Positions 1 to 7,339 are shown, counted from the stretch's first letter. The stretch: DNA of 15,206 nucleotides from Anaerolineae bacterium (GCA_016783285.1 JADHWW010000148.1:1-15206); one strand, 5' to 3'. Made by a program: numbers and translations. Notes: generated from the letters alone by a model not told the origin.

Positions 1-813
1 CTGGGCAGTAGTGAGCCCGCAGGGACCCGCGCCGATGATCGCCACGCGCTCCTCGTACCTCCGCTCGGCCGGTTCCGGCACCACCCGGGGTTGAGCGTAG
101 ACCTTGTCGGTGACGAATCGTTTGAGCGCGTGAATGTTGATCGGGTCGTCCAGCTTACCCCGGTTGCAGGCATCCTCGCAGCGGTGATTGCAGATGCGTC
201 CACAGATGCCGGGGAAGGGATTGTCCTCCTTGATGACCCGCAGCGCATCCTCGTAGCGGCCCTCGCGAATGAGGGCAATGTAGCCCTGGGCGCGCTGGTG
301 GGCGGGGCAAGCATCGCGGCAGGGAGAGATGCCTCGTTTCTCGATGGCGTAGGCGTTGGGTACCGCCTGGGGATACAACTTGTAGGCCGCCTGCTGGACC
401 GCCAGGCCCTCGTCGAAGCGACCGGGGATGATTACCGGGCAGACATCTGCGCAGTCACCACAGCCCGTGCACTTGTCCAAATCAATGTAGCGCGGGCGCG
501 TTCGCACTTTGACGGTGAAGGCTCCGGCCTGCCCACGCATGCCTATCACATCACTATCCATCAGCAGTTCGATATTGCGATGGCGGCCACAATCAACCAA
601 CTTGGGGCTGACGATGCACATCGCGCAGTCGTTGGTGGGAAACGTCTTGTCCAGTTGGGCCATGTGCCCGCCAATGGCCGACTTGTTCTCAACCAGGTAG
701 ACCTTGTAGCCGGCCTCGGCCAGGTCCAGCGACGCCTGTATGCCGGCGATACCCCCGCCGACGACCATGACCGCGCCAGTCACACTACCTTTGTCTGAAA
801 ACTCACTGGCCAT
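1..813 (-). CDS. HdrA–GltD-type fusion flavoprotein, N-terminal part (3' end beyond window)
   Basis: The gene runs off the left edge; 271 codons are visible and no stop is reached. Residues 15-45 form an HdrA-type FAD-binding Rossmann fold (VMVVGGGIAGIQ), followed by the HdrA signature FPTNDCAMC at 58-66. A 4Fe-4S motif lies at C115, C118, C121 and C125. At about residue 161 the protein leaves the HdrA pattern and becomes the N-terminal domain of the GltD/dihydropyrimidine-dehydrogenase family: CRDACP at 165-170, then C204, C208, C212 and C216, and a second dinucleotide fold starting VAIIGAGPCG at 257. In known families such domains pass NAD(P)H electrons through FAD and 4Fe-4S clusters, so this is inferred to connect the cluster to NAD(P)H. 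The ATG at 813 has GGGAG nine bases upstream. It lies 140 bases after the second MvhD gene on the same strand. Domain calls are firm; the cofactor preference is inferred. Confidence 0.88.
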   Translation of the reverse strand, partial: MASEFSDKGSVTGAVMVVGGGIAGIQASLDLAEAGYKVYLVENKSAIGGHMAQLDKTFPTNDCAMCIVSPKLVDCGRHRNIELLMDSDVIGMRGQAGAFTVKVRTRPRYIDLDKCTGCGDCADVCPVIIPGRFDEGLAVQQAAYKLYPQAVPNAYAIEKRGISPCRDACPAHQRAQGYIALIREGRYEDALRVIKEDNPFPGICGRICNHRCEDACNRGKLDDPINIHALKRFVTDKVYAQPRVVPEPAERRYEERVAIIGAGPCGLTTAQ

Positions 814-851
814 CTCCACACACTCCCATCAACGAACAACGGGACAATTAA

Positions 852-905
852 CAATGAACAATACATCGAACCAACCAGGCACCATCGCTGAGCCATTGTT
901 CATTG
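852..905. repeat. 11-bp inverted repeat in spacer
   Basis: CAATGAACAAT at 852-862 is exactly complementary to ATTGTTCATTG at 895-905, with a 32-base loop. It lies in the AT-richer 140-base spacer between mvhD and the HdrA-GltD gene. No T-tract follows it on the coding strand, so I do not call it a terminator. Confidence 0.55.
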
Positions 906-921
906 ATTCATTCGTCCATTG

Positions 922-956
922 TTCTTTATCCTTTCATTCCATGAATCCTGCTCTCA
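922..956. repeat. spacer repeat shared by the 3' ends of both mvhD genes
   Basis: The 19 bases TTCTTTATCCTTTCATTCC (922-940) recur exactly at 8688-8706, and the next ~15 bases remain similar with about three or four differences. Both copies lie just downstream of an mvhD stop codon; this one includes the TGA at 954-956. It could be a trace of a duplicated mvhD-plus-spacer block or another dispersed repeat. Confidence 0.6.
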
Positions 957-1415
957 ATATCCCGCCTTAAGCGGATTCGGCCCCAATGCCCGCACCCGCT
1001 CCGTCATCCCCCGCACCGCGTCGGCAAATGTCATCCCCATTCCGCCGGAGACGAAATACATCTCCAGCCGCTCACCGCCCAAACCGACTTCATCCAACAA
1101 CTTCTTGATGTACTTTACCCGCGCCAGCCCACGTTCGTTCCCGCGTACGTGATGGCAGTTACCAAGCGGGCATCCCACCACACAGACTCCATCGGCTCCC
1201 TGCTCGAACGCCTCCAGCAGATAGCGTGCATCTGTCTTGCCCGTACATGGCAACTTCACCAATTTGATACTGGCTGGATATTTAGTCCGCAGCGCGCCGG
1301 CCGTATCAATGGCCATGTACGCGCAGTAGATACATGTAAAGACAGTGATTTCAGGCTCAAAATCATCTTTGGCGAGCTCAACCGAGTCATTGCTTGCCGC
1401 ATTCCGCTCAGTCAT
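954..1415 (-). CDS. mvhD: MvhD-type hydrogenase iron-sulfur subunit (copy 2 in transcription order)
   Basis: This 153-residue protein belongs to the MvhD/FlpD family, which carries a [2Fe-2S] cluster and hands electrons between a donor enzyme and HdrA. The family pattern is clear: CIYC at 28-31, a CTGK motif with C57, and CPLGNCHH at 82-89, followed by the usual C-terminal GPNPL. Length matches the family (about 130-150). A GTG at 1421 would also open the frame, but the ATG at 1415 is preceded by AGAGGTG, a good ribosome-binding site that overlaps that GTG, so I place the start at 1415. It lies 30 bases after the double-HdrA gene, its likely partner. About 20 extra N-terminal residues and only modest similarity to the MvhD at 8732-9160 suggest the two copies serve different HdrA proteins. 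Confidence 0.93.
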   Translation of the reverse strand: MTERNAASNDSVELAKDDFEPEITVFTCIYCAYMAIDTAGALRTKYPASIKLVKLPCTGKTDARYLLEAFEQGADGVCVVGCPLGNCHHVRGNERGLARVKYIKKLLDEVGLGGERLEMYFVSGGMGMTFADAVRGMTERVRALGPNPLKAGY

Positions 1416-1426
1416 TGACACCTCTT

Positions 1427-1445
1427 CGTGAAACGTGATGCGTGA
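1427..1445. repeat. 19-bp spacer repeat CGTGAAACGTGATGCGTGA
   Basis: This exact 19-mer is also found at 11316-11334, where it is followed by a further AACGTGA unit. It is internally repetitive (CGTGAAACGTGA). Both copies lie in short spacers between hdr genes; this one abuts the stop codon of the double-HdrA gene. Confidence 0.6.
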
Positions 1446-4400
1446 TCAGTCATTCACCGACTCGCTGATTCGCTGACTCGCCCACGCTCCCAGCGGCAGT
1501 CCCATAATCTGCTCATCCTGATAGGCGACTAACTGAATCGCTTTAGCAGGGCATTCCGCCGTACAGGTACCACACCCCGTACACAACGCGGGGTCAATGT
1601 ACGCCGCCCCTTTTATCTTTCCCACCCCCACGTCCGAATACCGCACTTTGGGGATCTCGAAAGGGCAGGTACGCACACAAGTGAGACAGCCCACACATTT
1701 GCTCTGGTCCACCACCGAGATGACGCCGCCGATGTACATCCGCGGTGTAGCCAGTATCGTGATCGCCCGGCCCGCCGCCGCCTGCGCGTTGGTGATGCAC
1801 TCCTCAATGAACTTGGGATAGTGGGCCATTCCACAAATGAAGATTCCCTCCCTTGCCATATCCATCGGGCGCATCTTAAGATGGGCTTCCATGAAGAAGC
1901 CCTCACTGGAGAGCGGCAAGTCCAAGATGCGGGCCAGTTCCTCAGTCCCCTCCGATGGCTCGATCGCCATACTCAGCGACAGCAGACCAGGATGCAGCAC
2001 GATCTCCTGCCGTAGGGAGGGTTCCCAGGCCACCACCTCCAGTAATCCGCATCCGTTGACACCCCCGTCGTTTACCTGCACCCGCGGCATATGGGCCTCA
2101 GTGTAGCGGACGAAAATGGCCCCGCGCCGCCGCGCCTCGGTGTAGAACGCTTCCCGGAACCCGTAGGTGATGATGTCCTTATAAAGAACGACCACCCGGC
2201 AGTTCGGGTTGAGCAACTTGATGCGAATAACATTCTTCATCGTGTTCGTGCAACACGTCCGGCTGCAGTACTCGACCTCACCGGGCCGCCGCACACACTG
2301 GATGAACACAACCTCCTTCAGACCCTCGATCCGCTCTGGTTGATGGGTGATGATATCCTCCAGGTCGAGCGAGGTGACCACACGCTCGTCCTGGCCGAGC
2401 AAGAATACATCCCCCCGCCACTCCTGCCCACCGGTGGCCACGATAGTCACGCCGTGCTCAATCTCCACCTCCCCCCTCTCTCCCCCTCCCGGCAGCCGGG
2501 TGGGGCTGGGGAGGGCAGTCCGCACCGTCGAACGAAACGCCCCCAGACTCCCTTCACAAGCAATCACCTCCGAGTTGGTGAGGACATCGATCCTTCGATG
2601 GCCCATCACCCGGTTGACGAGATCGCGCAGCAACCGTTGAGGATTGTCCCCTTCAGCCACGTAGTAGATGTGCTGCAGATTACCGCCCAACCCCAACTCC
2701 CGTTCCACCAACGTTACGTCATATCCAGCGTCAGCGATGTTCAGCGCTGCCATCATACCGCTTACTCCACCTCCGATCACCAGCGCCCGCCGGACAGGCT
2801 CAATAGCCTGTTTGTGCACCGGCTCGGCCAGCCGCGCCCGCGCCACCGCCACGCGCACCAACTCCTTCGCTGCACGGGTGGCCCCCACCGGATCGTCCAC
2901 GTGGGACCAGGCGCAATGCTCACGGATGTTCGCCATCTCCAGCAGGTAGGGGTTCAGACCAGCCTGGCGGACGATGCGCTGGAACAGCGGCTCGTGGGTA
3001 CGATGGCTACAAGCCGCCACGACCACCCGATTTATCAAGCCGAGTCCGTGCCCCCCATCCGCATCCGTATCCGTTGACACCGTTGACACCGTTGACACCG
3101 GAGCGCGAGCATCCCTGCTCGCAGTTGACACAATCGCCTTCCGTATCCGTTGACACCCCTCTTCCAGACAGGCGTAGTCCACCACCTCGACGTGCACTAC
3201 GCCGGGCAAGCCAGCAGCGAAATTCGCCACCGCATCGGTGTCCACAACCGCTGAGATACTCGGGTAGCAGCGACAGATGAAAACACCAATGCGCGGCTCC
3301 TCCCCTGCCACGTCTCGCTCCATATCCGTTGACACCGTTGACACCGTCGGTAGGCCCGTAGTAACATCGCCTATATCACCGAAGAACGGGTATTCCCGTC
3401 CGTAGGCCTGTGCACCCACCTGACCAGAGAGCAAGCGCATCACGTCGCCGGCTGCGCCCGCCGCATCCAGGATCGTCTCCGCGATCTCCTTAGGTGAGGC
3501 GAATGTCCCACAGACGTAGATGCCGGGCCTGCTAGTCTCTAGCGGGGCGAACTTATCCGTCTCGCAGAAGCCGTATGCGTTAAGCTCAATCCCCAACTCT
3601 TCGGCTAGATCACGAGCCCCATGGGGCGGCAACGCCCCCACCGAGAGCACCACCATGTCGAAGCGGCCCTCGACCACCTTACCATCCTCATCCGGGTAGC
3701 GCAGTATCAGGTCGTGTGTCTCCGGGTCCTCTCTGATCCCCGAAATGCGGCAGCGCGTATACTTCACCCCGTAGCGCTTCTGCGCCTGTTCGTAATAGGC
3801 GTTGAACTCTTTGTTGAAAGCCCGCTCGTCCATCATGAAAATCTCGCAGTGGACGCCCCCAGTAGGAGCGCGAGCATCCCTGCTCGCATCAGCCCACTCA
3901 GGGGACGAGCGCTGCTTGGCCAACATAGCCTCCTTCGTAGCATACATGCAGCAGATGGACGAACAGTAGGGGTGTTTATCGTCCCGAGAGCCCACACACT
4001 GAATCCAGGCAATACGCTGGGGCAGTTTGCCGTCGGAGGGACGTTTCACGATGCCCTCCGTCGGCCCAGAGCGACTGGCCAGACGTTCGTACTGCATCGA
4101 GTGGATGACGTTGGGATAGCGCCCGTATCCAAGTTCCCCGTACTCATTCGGGTCCGAAAGTTCGTAACCCAGCGAGAGAATGATAGCGCCGACATTAAGT
4201 TCGTACTCGGTTTCCTGCTCATCCAGATTCACCGCGCCGGTCGGACAGACGGTTTCACAGCGGCGACAGGTATCGCAGCGCGGCACCTTGTCCACAACGT
4301 AGGCATCCGGCAGTGCACGGGGCGCCATCTTATAGACCGCCTTGCGGACCGACAAGCCCAACTGGAACGGACTGGGCAGGGACACCGGGCAGGCGCCATC

Positions 4401-4784
4401 GCACAGCCCACAGTTGATGCACCGTTCAGCATCCACGTAGGTGGGACGATGGCGCAGCGTCACTGTGAAATCTCCGGCATATCCCGCCACGTTGATCAGG
4501 TCGGTATTAGTGAGGATCTTGATGTTCGGATGTAGGTTGTGGTCCAGAAAAGCCGGTGAGATGGCCGGTCGCGTGCAGCCGTAGCCGTGGTCGGAGGTGC
4601 CCCGGCAAAGAACGCAGTCATGCGTGGGGAACATATAGCCCAATTGTGCCACCCGGCCGCCGAGCCATGGCAACGTCTCCACCAGGTGAACCTTCAGGCC
4701 AGCCTCGGCCAGATCAATCGTCGCGCGCATCCCTCCTACACCACCGCCAACAACCAAGACAGCGCCAACATTCTCCTTACGCAT
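1446..4784 (-). CDS. hdrA: Giant double-HdrA fusion protein (two FAD modules, four 4Fe-4S motifs)
   Basis: The protein is 1112 residues, against about 350-660 for usual HdrA. Module 1: FAD-binding GGGVGG at 13-18, an HdrA-like FPTHDCVLC at 52-60, 4Fe-4S motifs at C122/125/128/132 and C173/176/180 (with C170), and CVGSRD at 263-268. Module 2 starts at about 497 with the HdrA N-terminal domain (RIGVFICRCYPS, ACSHRTHEP at 591-599, NPYLLEMANIREHC at 611-624). It continues with a second FAD fold (LVIGGGVSGM at 668-677) and ends in two ferredoxin motifs, C1030/1033/1036/1040 and C1068/1071/1074/1078. HdrA flavin is the bifurcation site in known complexes; two in one chain suggest a two-branch electron hub. 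Repeat-derived stretches interrupt it at 300-307, 480-487, 552-572, 757-773 and 907-912. The start has AGAGGG five bases before the ATG. The adjacent mvhD is the likely partner. Architecture is seen; function is inferred. Confidence 0.92.
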   Translation of the reverse strand: MRKENVGAVLVVGGGVGGMRATIDLAEAGLKVHLVETLPWLGGRVAQLGYMFPTHDCVLCRGTSDHGYGCTRPAISPAFLDHNLHPNIKILTNTDLINVAGYAGDFTVTLRHRPTYVDAERCINCGLCDGACPVSLPSPFQLGLSVRKAVYKMAPRALPDAYVVDKVPRCDTCRRCETVCPTGAVNLDEQETEYELNVGAIILSLGYELSDPNEYGELGYGRYPNVIHSMQYERLASRSGPTEGIVKRPSDGKLPQRIAWIQCVGSRDDKHPYCSSICCMYATKEAMLAKQRSSPEWADASRDARAPTGGVHCEIFMMDERAFNKEFNAYYEQAQKRYGVKYTRCRISGIREDPETHDLILRYPDEDGKVVEGRFDMVVLSVGALPPHGARDLAEELGIELNAYGFCETDKFAPLETSRPGIYVCGTFASPKEIAETILDAAGAAGDVMRLLSGQVGAQAYGREYPFFGDIGDVTTGLPTVSTVSTDMERDVAGEEPRIGVFICRCYPSISAVVDTDAVANFAAGLPGVVHVEVVDYACLEEGCQRIRKAIVSTASRDARAPVSTVSTVSTDTDADGGHGLGLINRVVVAACSHRTHEPLFQRIVRQAGLNPYLLEMANIREHCAWSHVDDPVGATRAAKELVRVAVARARLAEPVHKQAIEPVRRALVIGGGVSGMMAALNIADAGYDVTLVERELGLGGNLQHIYYVAEGDNPQRLLRDLVNRVMGHRRIDVLTNSEVIACEGSLGAFRSTVRTALPSPTRLPGGGERGEVEIEHGVTIVATGGQEWRGDVFLLGQDERVVTSLDLEDIITHQPERIEGLKEVVFIQCVRRPGEVEYCSRTCCTNTMKNVIRIKLLNPNCRVVVLYKDIITYGFREAFYTEARRRGAIFVRYTEAHMPRVQVNDGGVNGCGLLEVVAWEPSLRQEIVLHPGLLSLSMAIEPSEGTEELARILDLPLSSEGFFMEAHLKMRPMDMAREGIFICGMAHYPKFIEECITNAQAAAGRAITILATPRMYIGGVISVVDQSKCVGCLTCVRTCPFEIPKVRYSDVGVGKIKGAAYIDPALCTGCGTCTAECPAKAIQLVAYQDEQIMGLPLGAWASQRISESVND
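2051..2064 (-). repeat. single GTGTCAACG repeat unit inside hdrA (VNG frame)
   Basis: The + strand reads ATCCGTTGACACCC. On the coding strand the unit is translated as Gly-Val-Asn-Gly at residues 908-911 of the double-HdrA protein, between conserved second-module segments. Confidence 0.7.
2474..2515. repeat. C-rich/G-rich palindromic element inside hdrA
   Basis: CCCGGC at 2488-2493 pairs with GCCGGG at 2495-2500, flanked by C-rich and G-rich arms that extend the imperfect symmetry. The coding strand gives PSPTRLPGGGERGE at about residues 759-772, a low-complexity Pro/Gly stretch with no counterpart in HdrA proteins as I know them. It sits in the loop just before TIVATGG. Confidence 0.6.
3069..3157 (-). 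repeat. composite repeat: GTGTCAACG array plus ASRDARAP palindrome
   Basis: Three tandem 9-bp units occupy 3069-3099 and are read as VSTVSTVSTD. A palindrome follows at 3100-3123 (GCGAGCA, four-base loop TCCC, TGCTCGC) and is read as ASRDARAP. Another GTTGACAC lies at 3124-3131 and one more unit at 3145-3157. The palindrome is therefore flanked on both sides by GTTGACAC. The block falls in the HdrA N-terminal domain of module 2, between IRKAI and LINRVVVAAC, and adds roughly 25 residues. Confidence 0.85.
3324..3346 (-). repeat. two-unit GTGTCAACG array inside hdrA (VST frame)
   Basis: Two tandem units encode VSTVSTD at residues 481-487, in the linker between the two HdrA modules, where extra residues should be tolerated. 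Confidence 0.8.
3865..3888 (-). repeat. ASRDARAP palindrome inside hdrA module 1
   Basis: This 24-base element is identical to those at 3100, 10419 and 15093; its 7-bp arms GCGAGCA/TGCTCGC flank TCCC. It encodes ASRDARAP at residues 300-307, shortly after the CVGSRD/CCMYATKEA region. Here it has no GTTGAC flanks. Confidence 0.85.
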
Positions 4785-4887
4785 CAGTACCCTCTTCTCC
4801 TTGCCGAGACATGTAATCGGACCGCATGTAATCGGGCATCAGTCCTTTTCCCCTTGAGTTAGTAGATTTCGTACAATTGCCACTCTC

Positions 4888-4924
4888 TACCCGCAATCCT
4901 CATCCGTTGACACCGTTGACCCCG
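4888..4924 (-). repeat. 33-bp spacer repeat containing two GTGTCAACG units
   Basis: Positions 4888-4920 match 14091-14123 exactly over 33 bases: a unique TACCCGCAATCCT lead-in followed by two tandem 9-bp units. Both copies lie in spacers upstream of an hdrA gene. The shared lead-in shows that more than the simple repeat was copied. Confidence 0.75.
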
Positions 4925-4933
4925 GTAACGTAC

Positions 4934-4954
4934 GGGCAACCCTTGTGGTTGCCC
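4934..4954. repeat. 8-bp hairpin directly after the flavoprotein stop codon
   Basis: GGGCAACC (4934-4941) and GGTTGCCC (4947-4954) pair around a 5-base loop, two bases beyond the flavoprotein's TAA. On the + strand it is followed by TTTT and could stop transcription from the left. On the coding strand no T-run follows, so it is not a classical terminator for the operon; it may protect the 3' end of an mRNA or be another dispersed palindrome. Confidence 0.6.
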
Positions 4955-4956
4955 TT

Positions 4957-6618
4957 TTACACCCGCCGCGTGTAATCGGGCAACAAGATAGGCGAGACCA
5001 CCCCCGTATCCACACCCATCTGTTGACACTCCCGGTTCCAGGCCTCCACGTGGGCCAGAGTGGGCTTGCCTATCCGTTGACACTGCTGCGCGTATGCCGC
5101 CGCCGAGCGGCCAGCGCGCCGGCCGAAGACGGTGATCTCCAGCAACGAGTTGCCCATCAGCCGGTTGTGACCATGCACACCACCGCTCACCTCCCCCGCG
5201 ATAAGAAGGCCAGGGATATCGGTAGAGCAATCGGCCCGCAGCTGCACCCCGCCGTTCTGGTAGTGCAGCGTCGGGTAGACGAGCATCGGCTCTTCCGTAA
5301 TGTCAATCTCGAAGCGCCCAAACTGACGCACCATCGCCGGCAGCGCCTTTTGGATAGTGCCGGGGCCGTGGATGCGCTCAATCATCGGCGAATCCAGCCA
5401 CACGCCGGGTTGCCCGGTGGGAGTGATGACCCCATTGCCCCGCCCCCCCATCATCCGTTGACACTCCCCCCCGCTTGCGGGGGGGATAAGAGGGGGGGCG
5501 CACTCCCGGATAAGGGCCGCCGCCTCCACGTCCCGAGGTTCCAGAGGGTAGACGAACTGTTCACCATTCTTGTTAACTGGCTGCGCCCCCAGCCCGCGCA
5601 CCTTCTCGGTAACCAGCAGGCCGACGATCTGCTCCGGGAAGGCCGCGCCAGTGGGATGGTACTGCATAGACTCCAGGTAGCCCAGCGGTGCGCCAACTCG
5701 GTAGGCTAACACCACCCCGTCGGCCGTCGCACCGTAGTGGTTGGTCGTAGGGAAGCCCTGATAGTGCAATCGCCCGCTCCCACCGGTCGCCAGTACCACC
5801 GCTTTGGCCTTGATGTAGCGATGGGCCCCCGTCTCCAGGTTCATCACCACAGCACCGGCGATTTGTCCCTCGTCGTCGAGTACCAATTCGACAGCAGGAG
5901 CAAACTCAATGACGCTGATGTTCTCTTCCCGATTGCGCACCTCGTCCCGCAGCGTGCGCATGATCTCCGCGCCGCTGTAGTCCCGCGCCGAGTGCATGCG
6001 CTTGCGGCTGGTACCGCCGCCGTGCGCCTCTACCATCATCCCGTCTGGCTCCTTATCAAACATCATCCCCAGGTCTTCCAGCCACTTGATGGCGAAGGGA
6101 GCATCCATCACCAGTGCCTCAACCAGTTCAGGAACGTTGGTGAAGTGACCACCGCCAATGACGTCCAGGTAGTGGATGGCCGGGTTGTCCTCCGGCCGGT
6201 CGGCGGCCTGGATACCACCCTGCGCCATCATTGTGTTCGCGTCACCGAAGCGCAACTTCGTCACCAGGATAACCTGCGCCCCGTTCTCCTGCGCCAGGAG
6301 CGCTGCCGAGGCCCCCGCCCCACCACCACCGATCACCAGCACATCCGTTGACGCTGCCGGAGCACTTAAGGAAAAGCCGGGGCTGATATGGGGTCGCCCC
6401 TCGACGATGTCGGCCAGTTCTATAGGCATGCGCTGCCCCTTGCTGACCCCCACCCGGATCGCATGGAAGGTCTCCTCCTTGTAGTCAGGATGGAAAGCCT
6501 CAAGGATAGCATCCCGTTCCTCCATGCTCATCGCCGGAAAAGTCTCTCTAATCCGCCGGGCACGGGTGGCCTCGACCTTACGGATAGATGTTAGCATCTC
6601 AGGCGGATAGCCGCTCAT
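4957..6618 (-). CDS. Soluble fumarate reductase/succinate dehydrogenase-type flavoprotein subunit
   Basis: The protein is 553 residues. After an unusual N-terminal extension of about 90 residues comes the FAD fold VLVIGGGGAGASAA (93-106). Family active-site blocks follow: MQYHPTGA with H321, TEKVRG with R341, PTLHYQNGGV with H452, and HGHNRLMGNSLLE with R486. The position that carries the covalently flavinylated His in membrane Frd/Sdh (SHTVAAEGG) is Asn128 here (ANTMMAQGG), so FAD is probably bound non-covalently. Repeat-derived residues sit at 375-390 (PPLIPPASGG plus ECQRMM), 511-516 and 530-534. TTG 6645 and ATG 6624 also open the frame, but AGGGGAG fits the ATG at 6618 best, 13 bases after the stop of the iron-sulfur subunit gene. 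No membrane anchor is nearby. Succinate/fumarate is the likely substrate, but a related enoyl compound is possible. Confidence 0.9.
   Translation of the reverse strand: MSGYPPEMLTSIRKVEATRARRIRETFPAMSMEERDAILEAFHPDYKEETFHAIRVGVSKGQRMPIELADIVEGRPHISPGFSLSAPAASTDVLVIGGGGAGASAALLAQENGAQVILVTKLRFGDANTMMAQGGIQAADRPEDNPAIHYLDVIGGGHFTNVPELVEALVMDAPFAIKWLEDLGMMFDKEPDGMMVEAHGGGTSRKRMHSARDYSGAEIMRTLRDEVRNREENISVIEFAPAVELVLDDEGQIAGAVVMNLETGAHRYIKAKAVVLATGGSGRLHYQGFPTTNHYGATADGVVLAYRVGAPLGYLESMQYHPTGAAFPEQIVGLLVTEKVRGLGAQPVNKNGEQFVYPLEPRDVEAAALIRECAPPLIPPASGGECQRMMGGRGNGVITPTGQPGVWLDSPMIERIHGPGTIQKALPAMVRQFGRFEIDITEEPMLVYPTLHYQNGGVQLRADCSTDIPGLLIAGEVSGGVHGHNRLMGNSLLEITVFGRRAGRSAAAYAQQCQRIGKPTLAHVEAWNRECQQMGVDTGVVSPILLPDYTRRV
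5017..5084 (-). repeat. two single GTGTCAACG-type units near the flavoprotein 3' end (CQR frame)
   Basis: Units at 5017-5030 (variant CATCTGTTGACACT) and 5071-5084 (TATCCGTTGACACT) are read in the Cys-Gln-Arg frame. They contribute ECQQM and QCQRI to the C-terminal domain of the flavoprotein and add cysteines. Confidence 0.65.
5452..5485 (-). repeat. GTGTCAACG unit next to a C9/G9 palindrome in the flavoprotein
   Basis: CATCCGTTGACACT (5452-5465) abuts CCCCCCCGC-TT-GCGGGGGGG (5466-5485), a 9-bp perfect inverted repeat with a two-base loop. Together they encode about PPLIPPASGGECQRMM (residues 375-390). They lie between two conserved segments of the flavoprotein, after PRDVEAAALI and before GVWLDS. 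Confidence 0.75.
6342..6355 (-). repeat. single degenerate GTGTCAACG unit before the flavoprotein FAD fold
   Basis: CATCCGTTGACGCT encodes Ala-Ser-Thr-Asp directly before VLVIGGGG. It differs by one base from the common unit, so it could be a chance native sequence. Confidence 0.4.
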
Positions 6619-6631
6619 TCTCATTCTCCCC

Positions 6632-7339
6632 TTATTTTGGCTCAATGTCCCGCGCTTTGTACTGCGCCATCAATTCTTCCTTATCGAACCTCTTTAACTT
6701 CTCTATCTCGGCATCGAACTTGCCGGCCTCGATCTCTTCCAAACGCTCCCGTAGATGCTCGGATCGGGGTGCCAGATAGCGGCCATAGAGCCGGCGGGCC
6801 AGTATGGCGATGTTGTATTGCGCCTCCTCGGCCGGACAGCGGACTGCGCACAGACCACACATAATGCAGTCGAACGACAAGTCGGCCATCGCGGCGATGT
6901 CACCCCTCATACCGGCTGCCATGTAGTACCGCACATCAATCTCCTGAGGGCAGGCCTTGGTACAGGCCCCACAGCCCAGGCAGCGCAACACCTCGGGATA
7001 GATGGAGAACAAAGTGGTCGCAGTGGGCTCCAGTTGGGTGATGTCATAACTAGCGCGCTGCGCCGGGAAGAACGGGATCTGCGCCAGGTACATACCCGAC
7101 TGCACCACCGTCTGGCAGGCCAGCCCGAAGTAGAGTTTCGGGTCACCCAGGATACGGTAGGCCGTGCCGCATGCTCCACAGAAGCCCCCCCGGCAGCCCA
7201 CGCCCCGGATCAGCGTGTAGCCCGCCCACTCCATCGCTTTCATGATCGTCAGCGATGATGGTACCATGTAGCGCTTGCCCATGATGTAGACGGGAATCAG
7301 ATCGGCATCCGTCACTTCAGGTTGATTCTCAGTTTCCAT
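6632..7339 (-). CDS. Soluble fumarate reductase/succinate dehydrogenase-type iron-sulfur subunit
   Basis: The protein is 235 residues with the SdhB/FrdB layout. An N-terminal [2Fe-2S] ferredoxin fold has C49, C54, C57 and C75 (GCRGGFCGACG). Two C-terminal motifs follow, C120/123/126/130 (CLGCGACTKACP) and C158/161/164/168 (CIMCGLCAVRCP). Ordinary SdhB has a 3Fe-4S cluster at one site; both sites here have the full four-cysteine pattern, so two 4Fe-4S clusters are expected. Methanogen thiol:fumarate reductase TfrB carries a C-terminal HdrB-like domain that is absent here. The C-terminus is a charged helix. TTG 7351 could open the frame, but the ATG at 7339 follows a G-run that can act as ribosome-binding site. 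It passes electrons between the adjacent flavoprotein and, by inference, the Hdr proteins. Confidence 0.91.
   Translation of the reverse strand: METENQPEVTDADLIPVYIMGKRYMVPSSLTIMKAMEWAGYTLIRGVGCRGGFCGACGTAYRILGDPKLYFGLACQTVVQSGMYLAQIPFFPAQRASYDITQLEPTATTLFSIYPEVLRCLGCGACTKACPQEIDVRYYMAAGMRGDIAAMADLSFDCIMCGLCAVRCPAEEAQYNIAILARRLYGRYLAPRSEHLRERLEEIEAGKFDAEIEKLKRFDKEELMAQYKARDIEPK

Noticed and set aside
2091..3077. Long + strand open frame (328 codons)
   Set aside because: It is antisense to a clearly conserved HdrA fusion. Its translation has no recognisable domain, and its openness follows from the GC-rich codon pattern of the minus-strand gene. The same holds for 91-798, 3621-4535, 4945-5709, 5737-6351 and 9341-9988.
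3073..3079. TTGACA in the dispersed repeat as many -35 boxes
   Set aside because: The hexamer matches the consensus, but in the copies I checked I saw no -10-like sequence about 17 bases downstream. Only 9171-9199, which is not one of the repeats, has one.
3069..3157. CRISPR-like repeats
   Set aside because: The unit is only 9 bp, tandem without unique spacers of constant length, and it lies inside a coding sequence. No cas gene is present.
1446..4784. QmoB/QmoA of sulfate reducers
   Set aside because: The gene has HdrA N-terminal and double-FAD architecture, no MvhD-like domain inside, and there are no aprAB or qmoC neighbours. The Frd-type iron-sulfur subunit has a [2Fe-2S] domain unlike AprB.
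4934..4958. Intrinsic terminator after the flavoprotein gene
   Set aside because: The T-run is on the + strand side only. For the minus-strand operon the hairpin is followed by GTACG, so the usual terminator shape is missing.
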